Source: Frankia sp. AgB32
Lineage (GTDB): Bacteria; Actinomycetota; Actinomycetes; Frankiales; Frankiaceae
NCBI RefSeq assembly: GCF_023243045.1
Contig: NZ_JALKFX010000026.1
Location: 1-64,000 of the forward strand
Length of the DNA stretch: 64,000 nucleotides
Direction of reading: 5' to 3'
The notes below the pieces were generated by a model. It did not search any database, was not told where the DNA came from, and worked only from the letters and a program-made list of their open reading frames with translations. Position numbers and translations under genes: made by a program. Positions 8,241 through 17,494 of this stretch are shown here, in pieces (the first letter of the stretch is position 1; each line of letters begins with the position of its first letter).

Positions 8241-9790
8241 AGGTCGAGGCCCATCGGTCCGAGCCCCGGCGCGTCCGGTGGTTCCGGACTGCGCGGGTAG
8301 GGCAGGCTCGCCGGCCCCGTGGTGCCTGGAGCCGGCGGCAGGCCGAGGAAGTCCTCAGGGCCCGGGCTGGCGGTGAGGTCCTCGGTACCCGGGATGGCTG
8401 GGAGGGCCGGATGGGTGGCCGCGAGCGGGGTGGAGGGATCCAGGATCTGGTCCGGCGAGTGCAGTTCGTGCCGGACGAGGGCGGCCGCGACCGCCGGCCG
8501 GACTTCGGGCATCACGGCGATCTCCCGGACGGCGACGAGGATCTCGCCGCCGATCAGTGGCACCCTGGCCGCCTCGCGGGCCTGCAGCAGCGGATCGATG
8601 GTCGGCCAGGCGGTGCCGGTCAGCGCGATCACGTCGTTGGCGTCGAGCCGATGGCAGGCAGCCGGATCGTCGATCGGCTGGATGTCGTAGGCGAGCCGGC
8701 CGTCGGTGTCGACGGCGCGCAGGACCCGGCCGCGGTCGAAACGGGGATCGTCGACGGTGGCGACCGTGGCCCCGAAGGTGAGGACCACCGGCCCGTCCGG
8801 CCCGTCGATCACGGTGTCCTTCGCCGCCAGCGTGTCCCGAACCCGCGCCGCGTCGGCGTACAGGACGTAGTCGGGGTGGCGGTGGCCGGGATGGCCCGGT
8901 AGATCGGCGACGTCCGGACGCCACAGGTAGCCCACCGTCCGGCCGCCTCGCACGACCGGCCCGCGGACCGTGCCGGTCGCACTCCGCCCGCCCGACATGC
9001 GCACGCCGATCCGGGTGCCCGGCGAATAGGGCGGGGCCAGACCGAGGGACTGCAACGTAAGACGTTCCCGCTGGACGTCCAGGAAGCTCTGCTGGGGGAA
9101 CGACAGCTCGCGACGGTCCCACTCCCGGTGGACGACCCGAGCGATCACCTCGCGGACGGCATCATCCGACCAGGGATCCCACTCGGGCGGGATCATGGCG
9201 TCGTCGCCGGCGAAGACGACGTTCGCGCCCAGGCAGACCCGGTAGGTCAGAGCGAATCCCGCGCCGTCGAGGTCGCCCTCATCGTGGCGGGCGCTGACGA
9301 TGTCGACCCGGAAGGGGTCCTGCTGCCAGGTCCGAAGCGGCGGGTCGGCGTGCAGCAGCCGGCCGTAGGTGGCCGCCCCGCGACCTTCCACGTCGACCTG
9401 GCTGGCCCGCCAGGGGCGTTGATCCTCGTCGAGGCCGACGTCCAGGAGAAGCTGTCCGTGCGCGGCCTGCCAGCCGCCGACCGGCCCCGGCCAGACGAGG
9501 TCATCGCGTGACACAGCTGTGGCGAGCGCCGCGTCGACGGCCACAGGGAGCGGAAAGCCGAGGGTCTGCTCGAGTTCCGGGAGACTGCGGCGGACGACAG
9601 TGGCAGTGACAGTGGTGGAGTCGTTCTCGGCGTGCCAGCGCACCAGCTGCGCGGTGATGGTCGCGGCACCACGGGCGTCCCTGGTGGGCAGGAACCGCCA
9701 CCAGCCGCTGGGCACGCCGATGCGCGCGGGCGCCAGGTCGATGAGGTACGAGTAGGAGCCGACGGGATCCCTGGGAGCAGGAGCGGTCAT
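8237..9790 (-). CDS. Uncharacterised 517-aa protein, paralogue of the 410-aa protein
   Basis: No recognised family. The ATG at 9790 was chosen because it overlaps the upstream stop as ATGA (9787-9790) and starts the conserved-looking MTAPAPRDPVGSYSYLIDL; the frame is open further upstream but overlaps the neighbour. Residues about 165-310 align by eye with residues about 215-350 of the upstream 410-aa protein. Examples are DPFRVDIV with DVFRLDVL, FALTYRVCLGANVVFAGDD with LTYRLSLNDRVLLAGND, and GRSATGTVRGPV with GRLLTGTVTAAI followed by YLWRPD / YQWIPD. The two therefore share a duplicated domain. The C-terminus is a Pro-rich tail. There is no signal peptide or membrane helix. Confidence 0.75.
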   Translation of the reverse strand: MTAPAPRDPVGSYSYLIDLAPARIGVPSGWWRFLPTRDARGAATITAQLVRWHAENDSTTVTATVVRRSLPELEQTLGFPLPVAVDAALATAVSRDDLVWPGPVGGWQAAHGQLLLDVGLDEDQRPWRASQVDVEGRGAATYGRLLHADPPLRTWQQDPFRVDIVSARHDEGDLDGAGFALTYRVCLGANVVFAGDDAMIPPEWDPWSDDAVREVIARVVHREWDRRELSFPQQSFLDVQRERLTLQSLGLAPPYSPGTRIGVRMSGGRSATGTVRGPVVRGGRTVGYLWRPDVADLPGHPGHRHPDYVLYADAARVRDTLAAKDTVIDGPDGPVVLTFGATVATVDDPRFDRGRVLRAVDTDGRLAYDIQPIDDPAACHRLDANDVIALTGTAWPTIDPLLQAREAARVPLIGGEILVAVREIAVMPEVRPAVAAALVRHELHSPDQILDPSTPLAATHPALPAIPGTEDLTASPGPEDFLGLPPAPGTTGPASLPYPRSPEPPDAPGLGPMGLDL

Positions 9791-11019
9791 CCGCCGGCTC
9801 CCCCCAGGCCGGCCGCGATCTGCGGCTGGATCGTCGGCGTCGCCGGCAGCGGGCCCGGCGCGGCCGATCCCCACAGGTCGAGGTTCGCGTCCAGCTCCGC
9901 CGGCTCGGGGAGCTCGGGCGGCTCGGGGAGCAGGCTGGCGCGCACGGCCGACGCGGGGCTGACGATCCCGCCACGCAGCACCCCACCCGGGCCCAGGAGG
10001 CCGCCCGGCAGCGACGACCGGTCGGGGATCCACTGATAGGACCGCGCCGGCTGATCCGCGCCCCGGATCGCCGCAGTAACCGTGCCGGTGAGAAGCCGCC
10101 CGTCGGGTACCCGCACCTCGACCCGCTCATCGGGAGGGAACGGCCCGGGATTCTCCGCGACCAGGCTCAGCAGCTCGTCGCGCCGCGGGAAAAGAACCTG
10201 CTGCCCCGCGGTCGGCGGCGTTTCCAGGTCAGGGCTGGTCAGCATCGCCACCAGGCCACGGATCGTGTCGCTGCTGCGCACCACGATGTCGGCGGGTACC
10301 TCGATGTCGTTCCCGGCCAGCAACACCCGATCATTCAGTGACAGCCGGTAGGTCAGATCCCGGCGGCCATCCTGAATTTCTGAACCGAGCGCAAGGACGT
10401 CCAGTCGAAAAACATCAGACGGATCCTCAAGGCCGGCCTGCTCCCAGCGCAGAAGCACCGACGATCCGGCCAGGGACTGGTGGTATGTAAGCGGCCGCCC
10501 ACCGGGAAGGCGCACCAGATCCGAGCCCCGGGGCATCCGATCCGCGTCCAGGCTCAGCTGATCTGCCCCACGCGCAGCGACCCTGACGCCGTTGACCGTG
10601 CCGTTCAGCGGCACGATCACGATTCCCGTCCGCAGGGCCTGGTGAATCTCGTCGCCGAGCGCCACCCCGATCCGCGCTTCCAGCTCCCAGCTCGACGACG
10701 CGGCCACCGTGTACGCAGGAGCGGTGAACCGCGCCGCCAAGTCCACCGGGGCTGGACAGTGGAGGGCGACACACAGCCGGGATGGCGGGTCGATGCCGAT
10801 CAGCCACTCTCCCGACGGCGTCTCGACCACGGCCACCGGGGGCCTGCCACCACCTGCTGCGACCGTGTGCGATGCCCCGTCGGCAGCGAGCCGCACCCGA
10901 CTGACGGCGGATACTCGCGCCGGGCAGTCAAGATCGGCTCGGTGGACGACCTGAACCCCCTGGCGCGAGCGCGGCCCAGGCCGCAGGGACCCCCGACGCG
11001 GATACTCGACGGCCTTCAC
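9787..11019 (-). CDS. Uncharacterised 410-aa protein after the coupling protein
   Basis: Beta-rich protein of unknown family. It contains the domain shared with the 517-aa protein (see 8237-9790), preceded by a region with PPVAVVETPSGEWLIGIDP. The C-terminal 60 residues are rich in Pro, Glu and Gly. The start at 11019 overlaps the stop of the VirD4-like gene by ATGA, so translation is coupled. Because it is made together with the coupling protein, an accessory role in substrate recruitment is possible but not shown. Confidence 0.75.
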   Translation of the reverse strand: MKAVEYPRRGSLRPGPRSRQGVQVVHRADLDCPARVSAVSRVRLAADGASHTVAAGGGRPPVAVVETPSGEWLIGIDPPSRLCVALHCPAPVDLAARFTAPAYTVAASSSWELEARIGVALGDEIHQALRTGIVIVPLNGTVNGVRVAARGADQLSLDADRMPRGSDLVRLPGGRPLTYHQSLAGSSVLLRWEQAGLEDPSDVFRLDVLALGSEIQDGRRDLTYRLSLNDRVLLAGNDIEVPADIVVRSSDTIRGLVAMLTSPDLETPPTAGQQVLFPRRDELLSLVAENPGPFPPDERVEVRVPDGRLLTGTVTAAIRGADQPARSYQWIPDRSSLPGGLLGPGGVLRGGIVSPASAVRASLLPEPPELPEPAELDANLDLWGSAAPGPLPATPTIQPQIAAGLGGAGG

Positions 11020-13088
11020 GCGCCGACTCCGTGACGGTCACACCACCGGCGCAAGGCATCACGCACCACCCGGAGCAACCAGCCTTCCGCTGTCGGACGC
11101 TGGACCACTACTGGCGGCGCGGGCGGCGTCGTCTCGCCGGCCGCCAGCGCGCGAAGCGCGGGGTCGCGGAACCAGTACCGGCCGTGCAGATGCACCGGCG
11201 GAAGGGTGTTGTGCAGCAGCAGCGCCTGACCTGGCGCCACCTGGCGCAGCAGATGCGCCGGGAGGAGTTCCAGCCTGGTCGGCGCGTCGTTGACGCCCTG
11301 CCGTCCTCCGCCCGGCGCGCTGTCGCTGGACACGCTGCGCGCGGCGACGTGTTCCTGCCCGAGCAGCGAGGCGGCGTAGTCCAGGGTTGATTTGTCTGAC
11401 AGCCCGGAGAAGAAGACCTTCGTGACAGCGTTGGAGACGACGACGTCGGCCTTGTTGCCATAGGCGGCGTCGATTTGTGCCTTGGACTGGTAGACGAGCA
11501 TCAGCTGAATGCCCATGCCCGCACAGGTCGAGATCCGTCCGGGCAGGTTCTTCATCGGCCAGTTCCCGGCCTCGTCGATGACGACGAGCAGCGGCGGGTC
11601 CAACGGCCTGCCCGTCGCCCCGACCCGGGCGTACACCGCGCGGATCAGGTCATCGACCAGGCCTCCGAGTACCGGCGCCAACCGCTCCGCACCATCAAGA
11701 TCCGCGCACAGATAGACCGTGTTCGCGCTTCGCCGCCGCGGCCCGCCATTCACCCCGGCGCCTTCGGAAGAGCTGGGGTCGAGCGATGCGCCCGTCGATG
11801 GCTCGGTTCCGTCCAGGAGGCGATCGAGCTCGTCCTCGAACGGGTCATCGAGGAGGGAGACGAACGCCGGGTCGGGTTCCTCGCCGAGCAGCCAGTCCAG
11901 GTCGATGTCGGAGCCGTCGGCGGAGCGGCGTACCGACGGTTCCTGCCACGGCCGGATCATCTGCCGGGCCACCAGAAACACCGACGAGATCTGCTTCGGA
12001 TCCGTCTTCCACACCGCGGTCAGCCCGGCCAGGACCTGCTCGCCGTCCGCCCGGATCACCGGATCGTCGTGGCGGGCGAACGCCTGCGCGAAGCGCATCA
12101 CGCCGTCCCGATCCATGCTCGTCGTCCACCCAACCACCGAGCCCATGCCCAGCCCCGCGGTGGCCGCGACCCAGAACAGCAGCCCGAGCAGGTCCTCACC
12201 CGCGGCGGTCCAGAAACTCATGTCCGACCCGGCCGAGGTCCAGTCGGTGCTGTTCGCGATCGACCGGGCCGCCTGCCGTGCCCCCGCAAGGTCCACCGAC
12301 TCCGCCAGCGGCGACCAGGTCGCCGACTCCTCGCCGGTGATCGCGGTCGGGTCGAAGACCCGCACCTCCCCCACCGCCCGCCGACGGCGAATCGTCGCGG
12401 CCAGCAGATCGTTCTTCACCGACAGAGCGATCAGCGGTCCGTCCCACTCCAGAATCGCCGGCACCGCCAACGCCGCCGTCTTCCCGCACCGGGACGGGCC
12501 GATGACCAGCACCGCACCGCGATCACCACGGCGCCGCGCGACATAGGGATGCAGCACCGTCGGCACCGTGTCGTCCACGGGCAACGACGCGTCCTCGGTC
12601 GCCACCAACCGGTTGAACACGCCCCGGCGGGCCCGGCCGAGGATCACCCGGCCCCGCACCGGCCCACCCACCCACATCGGCGAGATCTCCCAGGGCCGGG
12701 CGAAACGCGCCTCCGGATCCAGTCCCATCCGCCGCCGGCGAGCCACCCCGACGTCGCCCTGCAACAGCAGGTACAGCAGCGTGCTGAGCAGCAGCGCCAC
12801 GGCGACCGGTAGCGCCGTCCCAATCCAGTACGCCGTCGGCCCCGGCAGCAGGACCGCCTGATCCACAGGCCACGCCCACGCCGGATCACCCGGATGCAGC
12901 GCCAGACGCGGCAACGCCACGATCGTCGAGCCCAGCCCGACCGACATCGGTTCGTGTGCGCCGAACAGCAGCGCTGACACCTGCGCGCCCATCCAGACAC
13001 CGCCCAGCAGCGGCATCATCAGCGCGATCAGGAGCAGCACCTTCGAGTTCGGCATCATCGCCGTGCACGACTCCCCCGGGCCGATCAC
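11016..13088 (-). CDS. VirD4/TraG-type conjugative coupling ATPase
   Basis: A 690-aa type IV coupling protein that would deliver the relaxase-bound DNA strand to the transfer channel at the inner membrane. Two N-terminal membrane segments are visible (LLLIALMMPLLGGVWMGAQV near residue 15 and AVALLLSTLLYLLL near 95). The Walker A is GPSRCGKT near residue 198, close to the usual GPTRSGKT. The Walker B is LLVVIDEAGNWP near 504, followed by the conserved LMLVYQSKAQ and the TraM-recognition-type stretch AVTKVFFSGLSDKSTLDYAA. Length fits the family. A linker of Asp, Ser and Pro around residues 385-445 is extra. The start overlaps the stop of the sigma-like gene (13085-13088). Confidence 0.93.
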   Translation of the reverse strand: MIGPGESCTAMMPNSKVLLLIALMMPLLGGVWMGAQVSALLFGAHEPMSVGLGSTIVALPRLALHPGDPAWAWPVDQAVLLPGPTAYWIGTALPVAVALLLSTLLYLLLQGDVGVARRRRMGLDPEARFARPWEISPMWVGGPVRGRVILGRARRGVFNRLVATEDASLPVDDTVPTVLHPYVARRRGDRGAVLVIGPSRCGKTAALAVPAILEWDGPLIALSVKNDLLAATIRRRRAVGEVRVFDPTAITGEESATWSPLAESVDLAGARQAARSIANSTDWTSAGSDMSFWTAAGEDLLGLLFWVAATAGLGMGSVVGWTTSMDRDGVMRFAQAFARHDDPVIRADGEQVLAGLTAVWKTDPKQISSVFLVARQMIRPWQEPSVRRSADGSDIDLDWLLGEEPDPAFVSLLDDPFEDELDRLLDGTEPSTGASLDPSSSEGAGVNGGPRRRSANTVYLCADLDGAERLAPVLGGLVDDLIRAVYARVGATGRPLDPPLLVVIDEAGNWPMKNLPGRISTCAGMGIQLMLVYQSKAQIDAAYGNKADVVVSNAVTKVFFSGLSDKSTLDYAASLLGQEHVAARSVSSDSAPGGGRQGVNDAPTRLELLPAHLLRQVAPGQALLLHNTLPPVHLHGRYWFRDPALRALAAGETTPPAPPVVVQRPTAEGWLLRVVRDALRRWCDRHGVGA

Positions 13089-13963
13089 GCGGCACCGCCC
13101 GCGATCCGACCCGCAGCCACGGGAGCACGCTCCGCGTGATCACCGTCGGCGGCGGGCAGGATGACTGCCCGCACCGCCCGTACGGCGGCGTCCCGACGCA
13201 GCCGTACGCCGCGATCGGTGATCCCCGCGCTTGCGGCAACCTGCTTCTGGCTGCGCCCGGCCACCGCGAGCTTGGCCAGCAACTGCAGATGCCTGAGCTC
13301 CACCCCGCCCGCGACGCTCTCGGCCAGCACGTCCAGCAACTCGGCGCTGGAGCCGCCGCGGTCCCATCCCGCCACCGGCCGGCCGTCCAGACCTGCCGGC
13401 GCATCCGGGATCAGCTCCAGGTAGACGGTCGCCCGGTCCATCCGCGGGCGGTAGCCGAATACCCGGTACACCGTGTCCAGCACCACGTTCACAGCGATCT
13501 TCCGGGGCCGCCGGTCCAACGGAAACGTACAGATCACCAGCCAGGCCGCCCCGACCAACTCAGCCAGCACCTCGCTGAACCCCGCACCCGTCACGCCCGA
13601 CACACCGGCACCACCGCCTCGGCGGGCCCGCTTCGCGGCCTGCACCGTCAGCGCCGGCATCACCCGCTCCAGCACCACCCGCGCCGCCGCCCGGTCACCG
13701 GCCCGCGCGAACGCGATCAGCGCGGCCAGCCGCCCATCCGCCACCGGAACCGGGACCGCCCGGTCCCGACCGCATGCCGCCAGCAGATCCGTGACCGACC
13801 CGCAGCACCCGGCGAGCGCAGGCTCGCCCGCCCAGCGACGCAGCCCCCGCGTCGCCTCGGCCCCGACCGACCAGCTATCCCAGTCCGCCTGCCACCGGCG
13901 AACCGCCATCGTCCGCGGCTCGAACCGCCGACGCTCGACACCCAGATTCGTGTGATCCGACAT
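13085..13963 (-). CDS. Sigma-70-like DNA-binding protein, first gene of T4CP operon
   Basis: A 292-aa protein with a layout recalling RNA polymerase sigma factors. A region-2-like helix (ARVVLERVMPALTVQAAKRA) lies near residue 100. Near the C-terminus is a region-4-like HTH (ELRHLQLLAKLAVAGRSQKQ, then VAASAGITDRGVRLRRDAAV). It may be a sigma-like regulator or an HTH repressor of the element. The ATG at 13963 faces the primase gene across 330 bp. Its stop overlaps the coupling-protein start, so it is the first gene of the operon and a natural candidate for its regulator. Similar proteins are common beside actinobacterial conjugation genes, but I cannot name the family. Confidence 0.75.
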   Translation of the reverse strand: MSDHTNLGVERRRFEPRTMAVRRWQADWDSWSVGAEATRGLRRWAGEPALAGCCGSVTDLLAACGRDRAVPVPVADGRLAALIAFARAGDRAAARVVLERVMPALTVQAAKRARRGGGAGVSGVTGAGFSEVLAELVGAAWLVICTFPLDRRPRKIAVNVVLDTVYRVFGYRPRMDRATVYLELIPDAPAGLDGRPVAGWDRGGSSAELLDVLAESVAGGVELRHLQLLAKLAVAGRSQKQVAASAGITDRGVRLRRDAAVRAVRAVILPAADGDHAERAPVAAGRIAGGAA

Positions 13964-14295
13964 GACACCAGACGGTCCGAACCAGCACCATCCGCCACGT
14001 CATCGCCGCCGTCTTCGGCCACGTCATCGCAGGCAGCACCCGCATCGGAGACGTCCTCGTGGACGTCACCGCCACGCTGGAAACCAGCGTCGCGTCCGCG
14101 GCGGACGGCAGTCGTGATCGCCCGTTCGATGCGATCATTTAGCTGCAGGGATCACCCGGGCTGGCGGCGGACCGAGCGATCCACCGGGCCGCAGGCAGAC
14201 GACGGCAGGACGTTTCCGGCGGTCGTCGCCTTCCGCATCGACGTCGCCCACTCACACAGCACCATGAGTCCGCGTATTCGGAAGGAGGCGGTCCG
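13964..14295. other. Divergent intergenic region with coding remnant
   Basis: This stretch separates the minus-strand T4CP operon from the plus-strand primase gene and should hold both promoters, though I could not pick a convincing -35/-10 pair. On the plus strand 13966-14142 is open with coding-like composition and ends in TAG, reading around TSTIRHVIAAVFGHVIAGST. It has no start codon and is probably a gene remnant. A GGAGG at 14283-14288 is the binding site for the primase start. Confidence 0.45.
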
Positions 14296-15489
14296 GTGCC
14301 GCCGGTCGACCGGGATGCCGTTCTCGACGCCACCGACCTCCGCGCGCTCGCCACCGAGATCTGCGGCGAGCCGAAAGGGCAAGGTCGGGGCACTCGCTGG
14401 CACTGTCCGAACCCGGCACATCCCGACGAGCATCCCTCCATGGGCATCTACCAGGGCTTTCGCAGCCAGTGGCGGTGGAAATGCCACGCCTGCGGAGAAG
14501 GTGGCACCGCCATCGACCTGCTCGTCATCGGCGCCGGCACAACCGTGCGAGAGGCGCTGCTGGACCTCGCGGACCGAGCCGGCATCGCCCAGCGTCCGGT
14601 GCCACGCCGCCCGCGCGCCCGGGCTGCCAGAGCGCCCGTGCCGGCGGAACCTCCCCCATCAGGAATCCCGGTGGCTCCGGCAATCGGCGAGCTCGTGACC
14701 GCCGCCGCGGACCTACTCTGGCAGCCGGTGGGGGCCGGTGCGCTGCGTTACCTCCACGGCCGTGGCTTCGCCGACGAGCTGCTCCTCGCGAATCGCGTCG
14801 GCTTCGATCCCGGGCCTCGCCAGCTCCCCCGCCCGGACGGACTGCCCCATGCAGGCCCCGGCGTTGTCTTCCCCGTCCTACACCCCGACGACGGCCAGAC
14901 CATCTACTACCAGCTTCGCTACCTCAATCCAAGGCACCGCCGCCGCTACGACCAGCCCGCCCAGGAACTCGCGCCGAATCCCAAAGTCGCCCACCTCGCC
15001 ACCACCCGACCGGCCCAACCCGGAGTCGCCGTCGTCTGCGAGGGATTCCCCGACGCGCTGACCGCCGCCCACACCGGACTCGCAGCCGTCGCCCTCCTCG
15101 GCACCGCCCACGCGAGCGCCACCGGAGCGCCCGCACTCGCCCGCCGCCTCATCGAGGAATGCCCCGGATCCGCGTTCGTCATCTGCTTTGACGACGACAC
15201 CGCCGTCCAGCAGGACAAGCTCCCCGCCGGCCAGAACGCCGCTCTCCGCCTCGCCGACGAACTGGCGCACCGCGGACACCTCGTCCTCAACATCCAAACC
15301 CCGGCGGGGATCAAGGACCTCAACACCTGGTGGCAACAGGACTCCAACCTGGTCAGCGCCACCTTCAGCAGCATTCCCGCCGCCCTGGCCCACCCGGCAG
15401 CTGTCCCACCAGTCGGAGGACCCACCGTTTCACCGATCGAAGCTGTCCCCGACCATCCCGTGCTCGAGCACCACCTGCCGGATGTCTGA
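14296..15489 (+). CDS. DNA primase-like protein, CHC2 zinc finger plus Toprim
   Basis: A 397-aa protein likely to make primers on transferred or replicating element DNA. The N-terminal zinc finger is of the CHC2 type: HCPNPAHPDEHPS near residue 36, then KCHACGEGG near 62. A Toprim region follows with VAVVCEGFPDALTAAH (catalytic Glu) near residue 245, and a DxD-type FDDDTAVQQDKLPAGQNAA near 300. It ends with DLNTWW, common in phage and plasmid primases. It lacks the DnaG helicase-binding domain, so it is a mobile-element type rather than the chromosomal enzyme. The GTG at 14296 has GAAGGAGG 7 bases upstream. It stands alone on the plus strand, divergent from the T4CP operon. Confidence 0.88.
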   Translation: MPPVDRDAVLDATDLRALATEICGEPKGQGRGTRWHCPNPAHPDEHPSMGIYQGFRSQWRWKCHACGEGGTAIDLLVIGAGTTVREALLDLADRAGIAQRPVPRRPRARAARAPVPAEPPPSGIPVAPAIGELVTAAADLLWQPVGAGALRYLHGRGFADELLLANRVGFDPGPRQLPRPDGLPHAGPGVVFPVLHPDDGQTIYYQLRYLNPRHRRRYDQPAQELAPNPKVAHLATTRPAQPGVAVVCEGFPDALTAAHTGLAAVALLGTAHASATGAPALARRLIEECPGSAFVICFDDDTAVQQDKLPAGQNAALRLADELAHRGHLVLNIQTPAGIKDLNTWWQQDSNLVSATFSSIPAALAHPAAVPPVGGPTVSPIEAVPDHPVLEHHLPDV

Positions 15490-15597
15490 GGGACCCTTCG
15501 ACAGATCCGCCGACGGGGCGGGACGTCGCCGGTGGCATGGGTACGGAGAGAATGCTGGTAGTGACGGTGACGGCCGTCTGCGGGAGGTGCGTCGGCA

Positions 15598-16842
15598 GTG
15601 GCGGTGGCGAGGTGGTCGGGTCGGCAGACCCGGGCGCTGCGTGAGGCGCGGCGGATGAGCGTACGTGCCTTCGCCGCGCATCTGGGTGTCGCCGTCGCCT
15701 CGGTGTCGAACTGGGAGCGACGCGGCGCGGATATTCGACTGCGGGACGAGACCGCGGAGATCCTGGACCTGGATCTGCGCATGGCTGACGAGGAGGTCCG
15801 TGCCCGGTTCGACGCGGCGCTCGCCGACCGCCGCCTCGGCGAGGTAACGCCGGGCGATCCGGGGCCGGTGGTGGACGAGAATGTCAGCGAGGTGCTCGAA
15901 CGAATCCATCGCCGCGGTCGCCAGGTCGATCCGGAGATCCTACGCCGGCTAAGCAACGAGGTCCTCGACGTCGTCGCCCGGTACGAGGAGTTGGATCACG
16001 CGGAGTTCGTTCCGGAGCTGCGTCGCCAGCGGGTCCAGGCAGAGTCGCTGATCGACGTCTGCGGGCGGCCTGAGCAGCGTCGGCAACTGTTCGAGGTGGC
16101 GTGTGCGGCGTCCGGCGTTCTCGGGTACGTGGCGGTGGGGCAAGGCCGGTTCCCGCTGGCAGAGGCGTACTGCGCGGAGGCGTTCCAGCTCGGCGAGTGC
16201 GCCGAACGGGCGGAGCTGATGGCGTGGGCTCGGGGGCTGCAGAGTTTCTGCGCCTACTACCTGCAGGATTACACCACGGCGTTGGACCTGGCAGTCGACG
16301 GGCTGCGGCATGCCGGCGCCGGGCCGCAGAGCGTGCGGCTGGCGGTCAACGGGGCGGCCCGGGCGATGGGCAGGCTTGGCGACGCCCAGGGTGTTCATCG
16401 CCTCGTTGGGGAGGCACAAGAGATGCAGTCCCGCCACGACGTGCCGCCGGGAATCGCGTCGAGCATTGGTCTTGGCTGTTACAGCGAGGCGCAGGTGTCG
16501 AGTAACGCGGCCACCGCCTATCTGTCGCTGGGAATGCCGAATCAGGTCCGGCGCCATCTGGACCGGGCGCTGCCTGCCATCGACGCGGCCGGGTCGCCGT
16601 GGGGTCGCGCCCTCGTCAAGATCGATCTGGCGACCGCGGTCACCCAGGACCGACAGGCCGATCTTGAGCAGGCGTGCGGGCTGGTCCTAGCGGCGTTCGA
16701 GGACGCCGGGGACCGGCCGGTCGTCTCGATCCAGCAGCGCGCGGTCGAGTTCACTCGCTACGCGACGCAACGGTGGGGGCAGGTTCGTGACCTCGACCCG
16801 GTCCACGACGCCACGTCCCGCTTCTGGGGTGCGCGTGCCTGA
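15598..16842 (+). CDS. XRE-family regulator with TPR-like C-terminal domain
   Basis: A 414-aa transcription regulator. Residues 8-60 form a Cro/C1-type HTH (LREARRMSVRAFAAHLGVAV, then VSNWERRG). Residues 100-400 are all-helical with repeating Ala/Leu patterns like tetratricopeptide repeats (for example YVAVGQGRFPLAEAYCAEAF). This layout resembles actinobacterial XRE-TPR sensors that may bind peptides or small ligands; ligand unknown. GGGAGG lies about 11 bases before the GTG start. It overlaps the next gene. Being just upstream of the lanthipeptide genes it is a plausible regulator of them, but the sequence shows no direct proof. Confidence 0.87.
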   Translation: MAVARWSGRQTRALREARRMSVRAFAAHLGVAVASVSNWERRGADIRLRDETAEILDLDLRMADEEVRARFDAALADRRLGEVTPGDPGPVVDENVSEVLERIHRRGRQVDPEILRRLSNEVLDVVARYEELDHAEFVPELRRQRVQAESLIDVCGRPEQRRQLFEVACAASGVLGYVAVGQGRFPLAEAYCAEAFQLGECAERAELMAWARGLQSFCAYYLQDYTTALDLAVDGLRHAGAGPQSVRLAVNGAARAMGRLGDAQGVHRLVGEAQEMQSRHDVPPGIASSIGLGCYSEAQVSSNAATAYLSLGMPNQVRRHLDRALPAIDAAGSPWGRALVKIDLATAVTQDRQADLEQACGLVLAAFEDAGDRPVVSIQQRAVEFTRYATQRWGQVRDLDPVHDATSRFWGARA

Positions 16843-17494
16843 CGGCGCCGAGGACCGTGGCGCCCCTGGCGTGGCCGATCAGTTCTGGCAGCTCGACCGA
16901 CTGCACAACCACTGGGGCCGGCCAGGTGAACGCCGCTCCTGGCAGTGGTATCTGACCTTCGAGGACTGCCCGGACCTGCACGCGCTGGTCGCACGTTGCC
17001 AGGCGGCGGTCGCCTTCCCCTTCTACGACCTTGTGCCGGTGGACGGGCTGCACCTCACGCTCGGCCGCATCGCGCGCAGCAGTGAGATCAGCGCCGATCA
17101 GGTGTCGGCGGTCGCGGCCGCCGCCGCCCGGGCCTGCGCCGCCCAAGGCCCATTCGACATCACCGTCGGGGCCCTGGGTGGCACCGGCGGTGCTCTTGGT
17201 TTCGCCGTCGAGCCCACCGAACCGCTGTGCCAACTCCGCGAAACGCTCCGCCTGGCCACCCGCGCGGCCCTCCCGGGCCTGCCTCCGATGACGCGGCACT
17301 TCGAGCCGCATCTATCGCTCGCCTACTGCAACACCGATGACGTTCCCACAGCCCGGGCCCACGCCGCGGTCGAGACGTTGCGGGCGCTCGCGCCTGTCAC
17401 AGCCAGCATCACCGGGGTGGCGCTCGTGCACCTGGAACGACGCGAACGGGCCTACGCCTGGCGGCCGGTCGCCAGGATCTCCCTTCCCGCCTGA
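16787..17494 (+). CDS. 2'-5' RNA ligase-like (2H phosphoesterase) protein
   Basis: A 235-aa member of the 2H phosphoesterase superfamily, which acts on 2'-5' or cyclic phosphodiester bonds in RNA or nucleotides. Both signature motifs are present: LHLTLGRI near residue 86 and PHLSLAYC near 180. The substrate is unknown. The longest frame starts at GTG 16787, overlapping the XRE gene by 56 bp, with a G-rich stretch upstream. GTGs at 16829 and 16835 would reduce the overlap and are equally possible. The overlap suggests cotranscription with the XRE-TPR regulator. In defence and signalling contexts 2H enzymes can degrade cyclic oligonucleotides, but here that is only a possibility. Confidence 0.85.
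   Translation: MTSTRSTTPRPASGVRVPDGAEDRGAPGVADQFWQLDRLHNHWGRPGERRSWQWYLTFEDCPDLHALVARCQAAVAFPFYDLVPVDGLHLTLGRIARSSEISADQVSAVAAAAARACAAQGPFDITVGALGGTGGALGFAVEPTEPLCQLRETLRLATRAALPGLPPMTRHFEPHLSLAYCNTDDVPTARAHAAVETLRALAPVTASITGVALVHLERRERAYAWRPVARISLPA

Noticed and set aside
11475-12812. Plus-strand frame of about 445 codons
   Set aside because: Antisense to the VirD4-like gene over conserved Walker motifs; the composition is a shadow.
12956-14698. Plus-strand frame of about 580 codons
   Set aside because: It runs antisense through the sigma-like gene and then out of frame into the primase gene; both are recognisable, this one is not.
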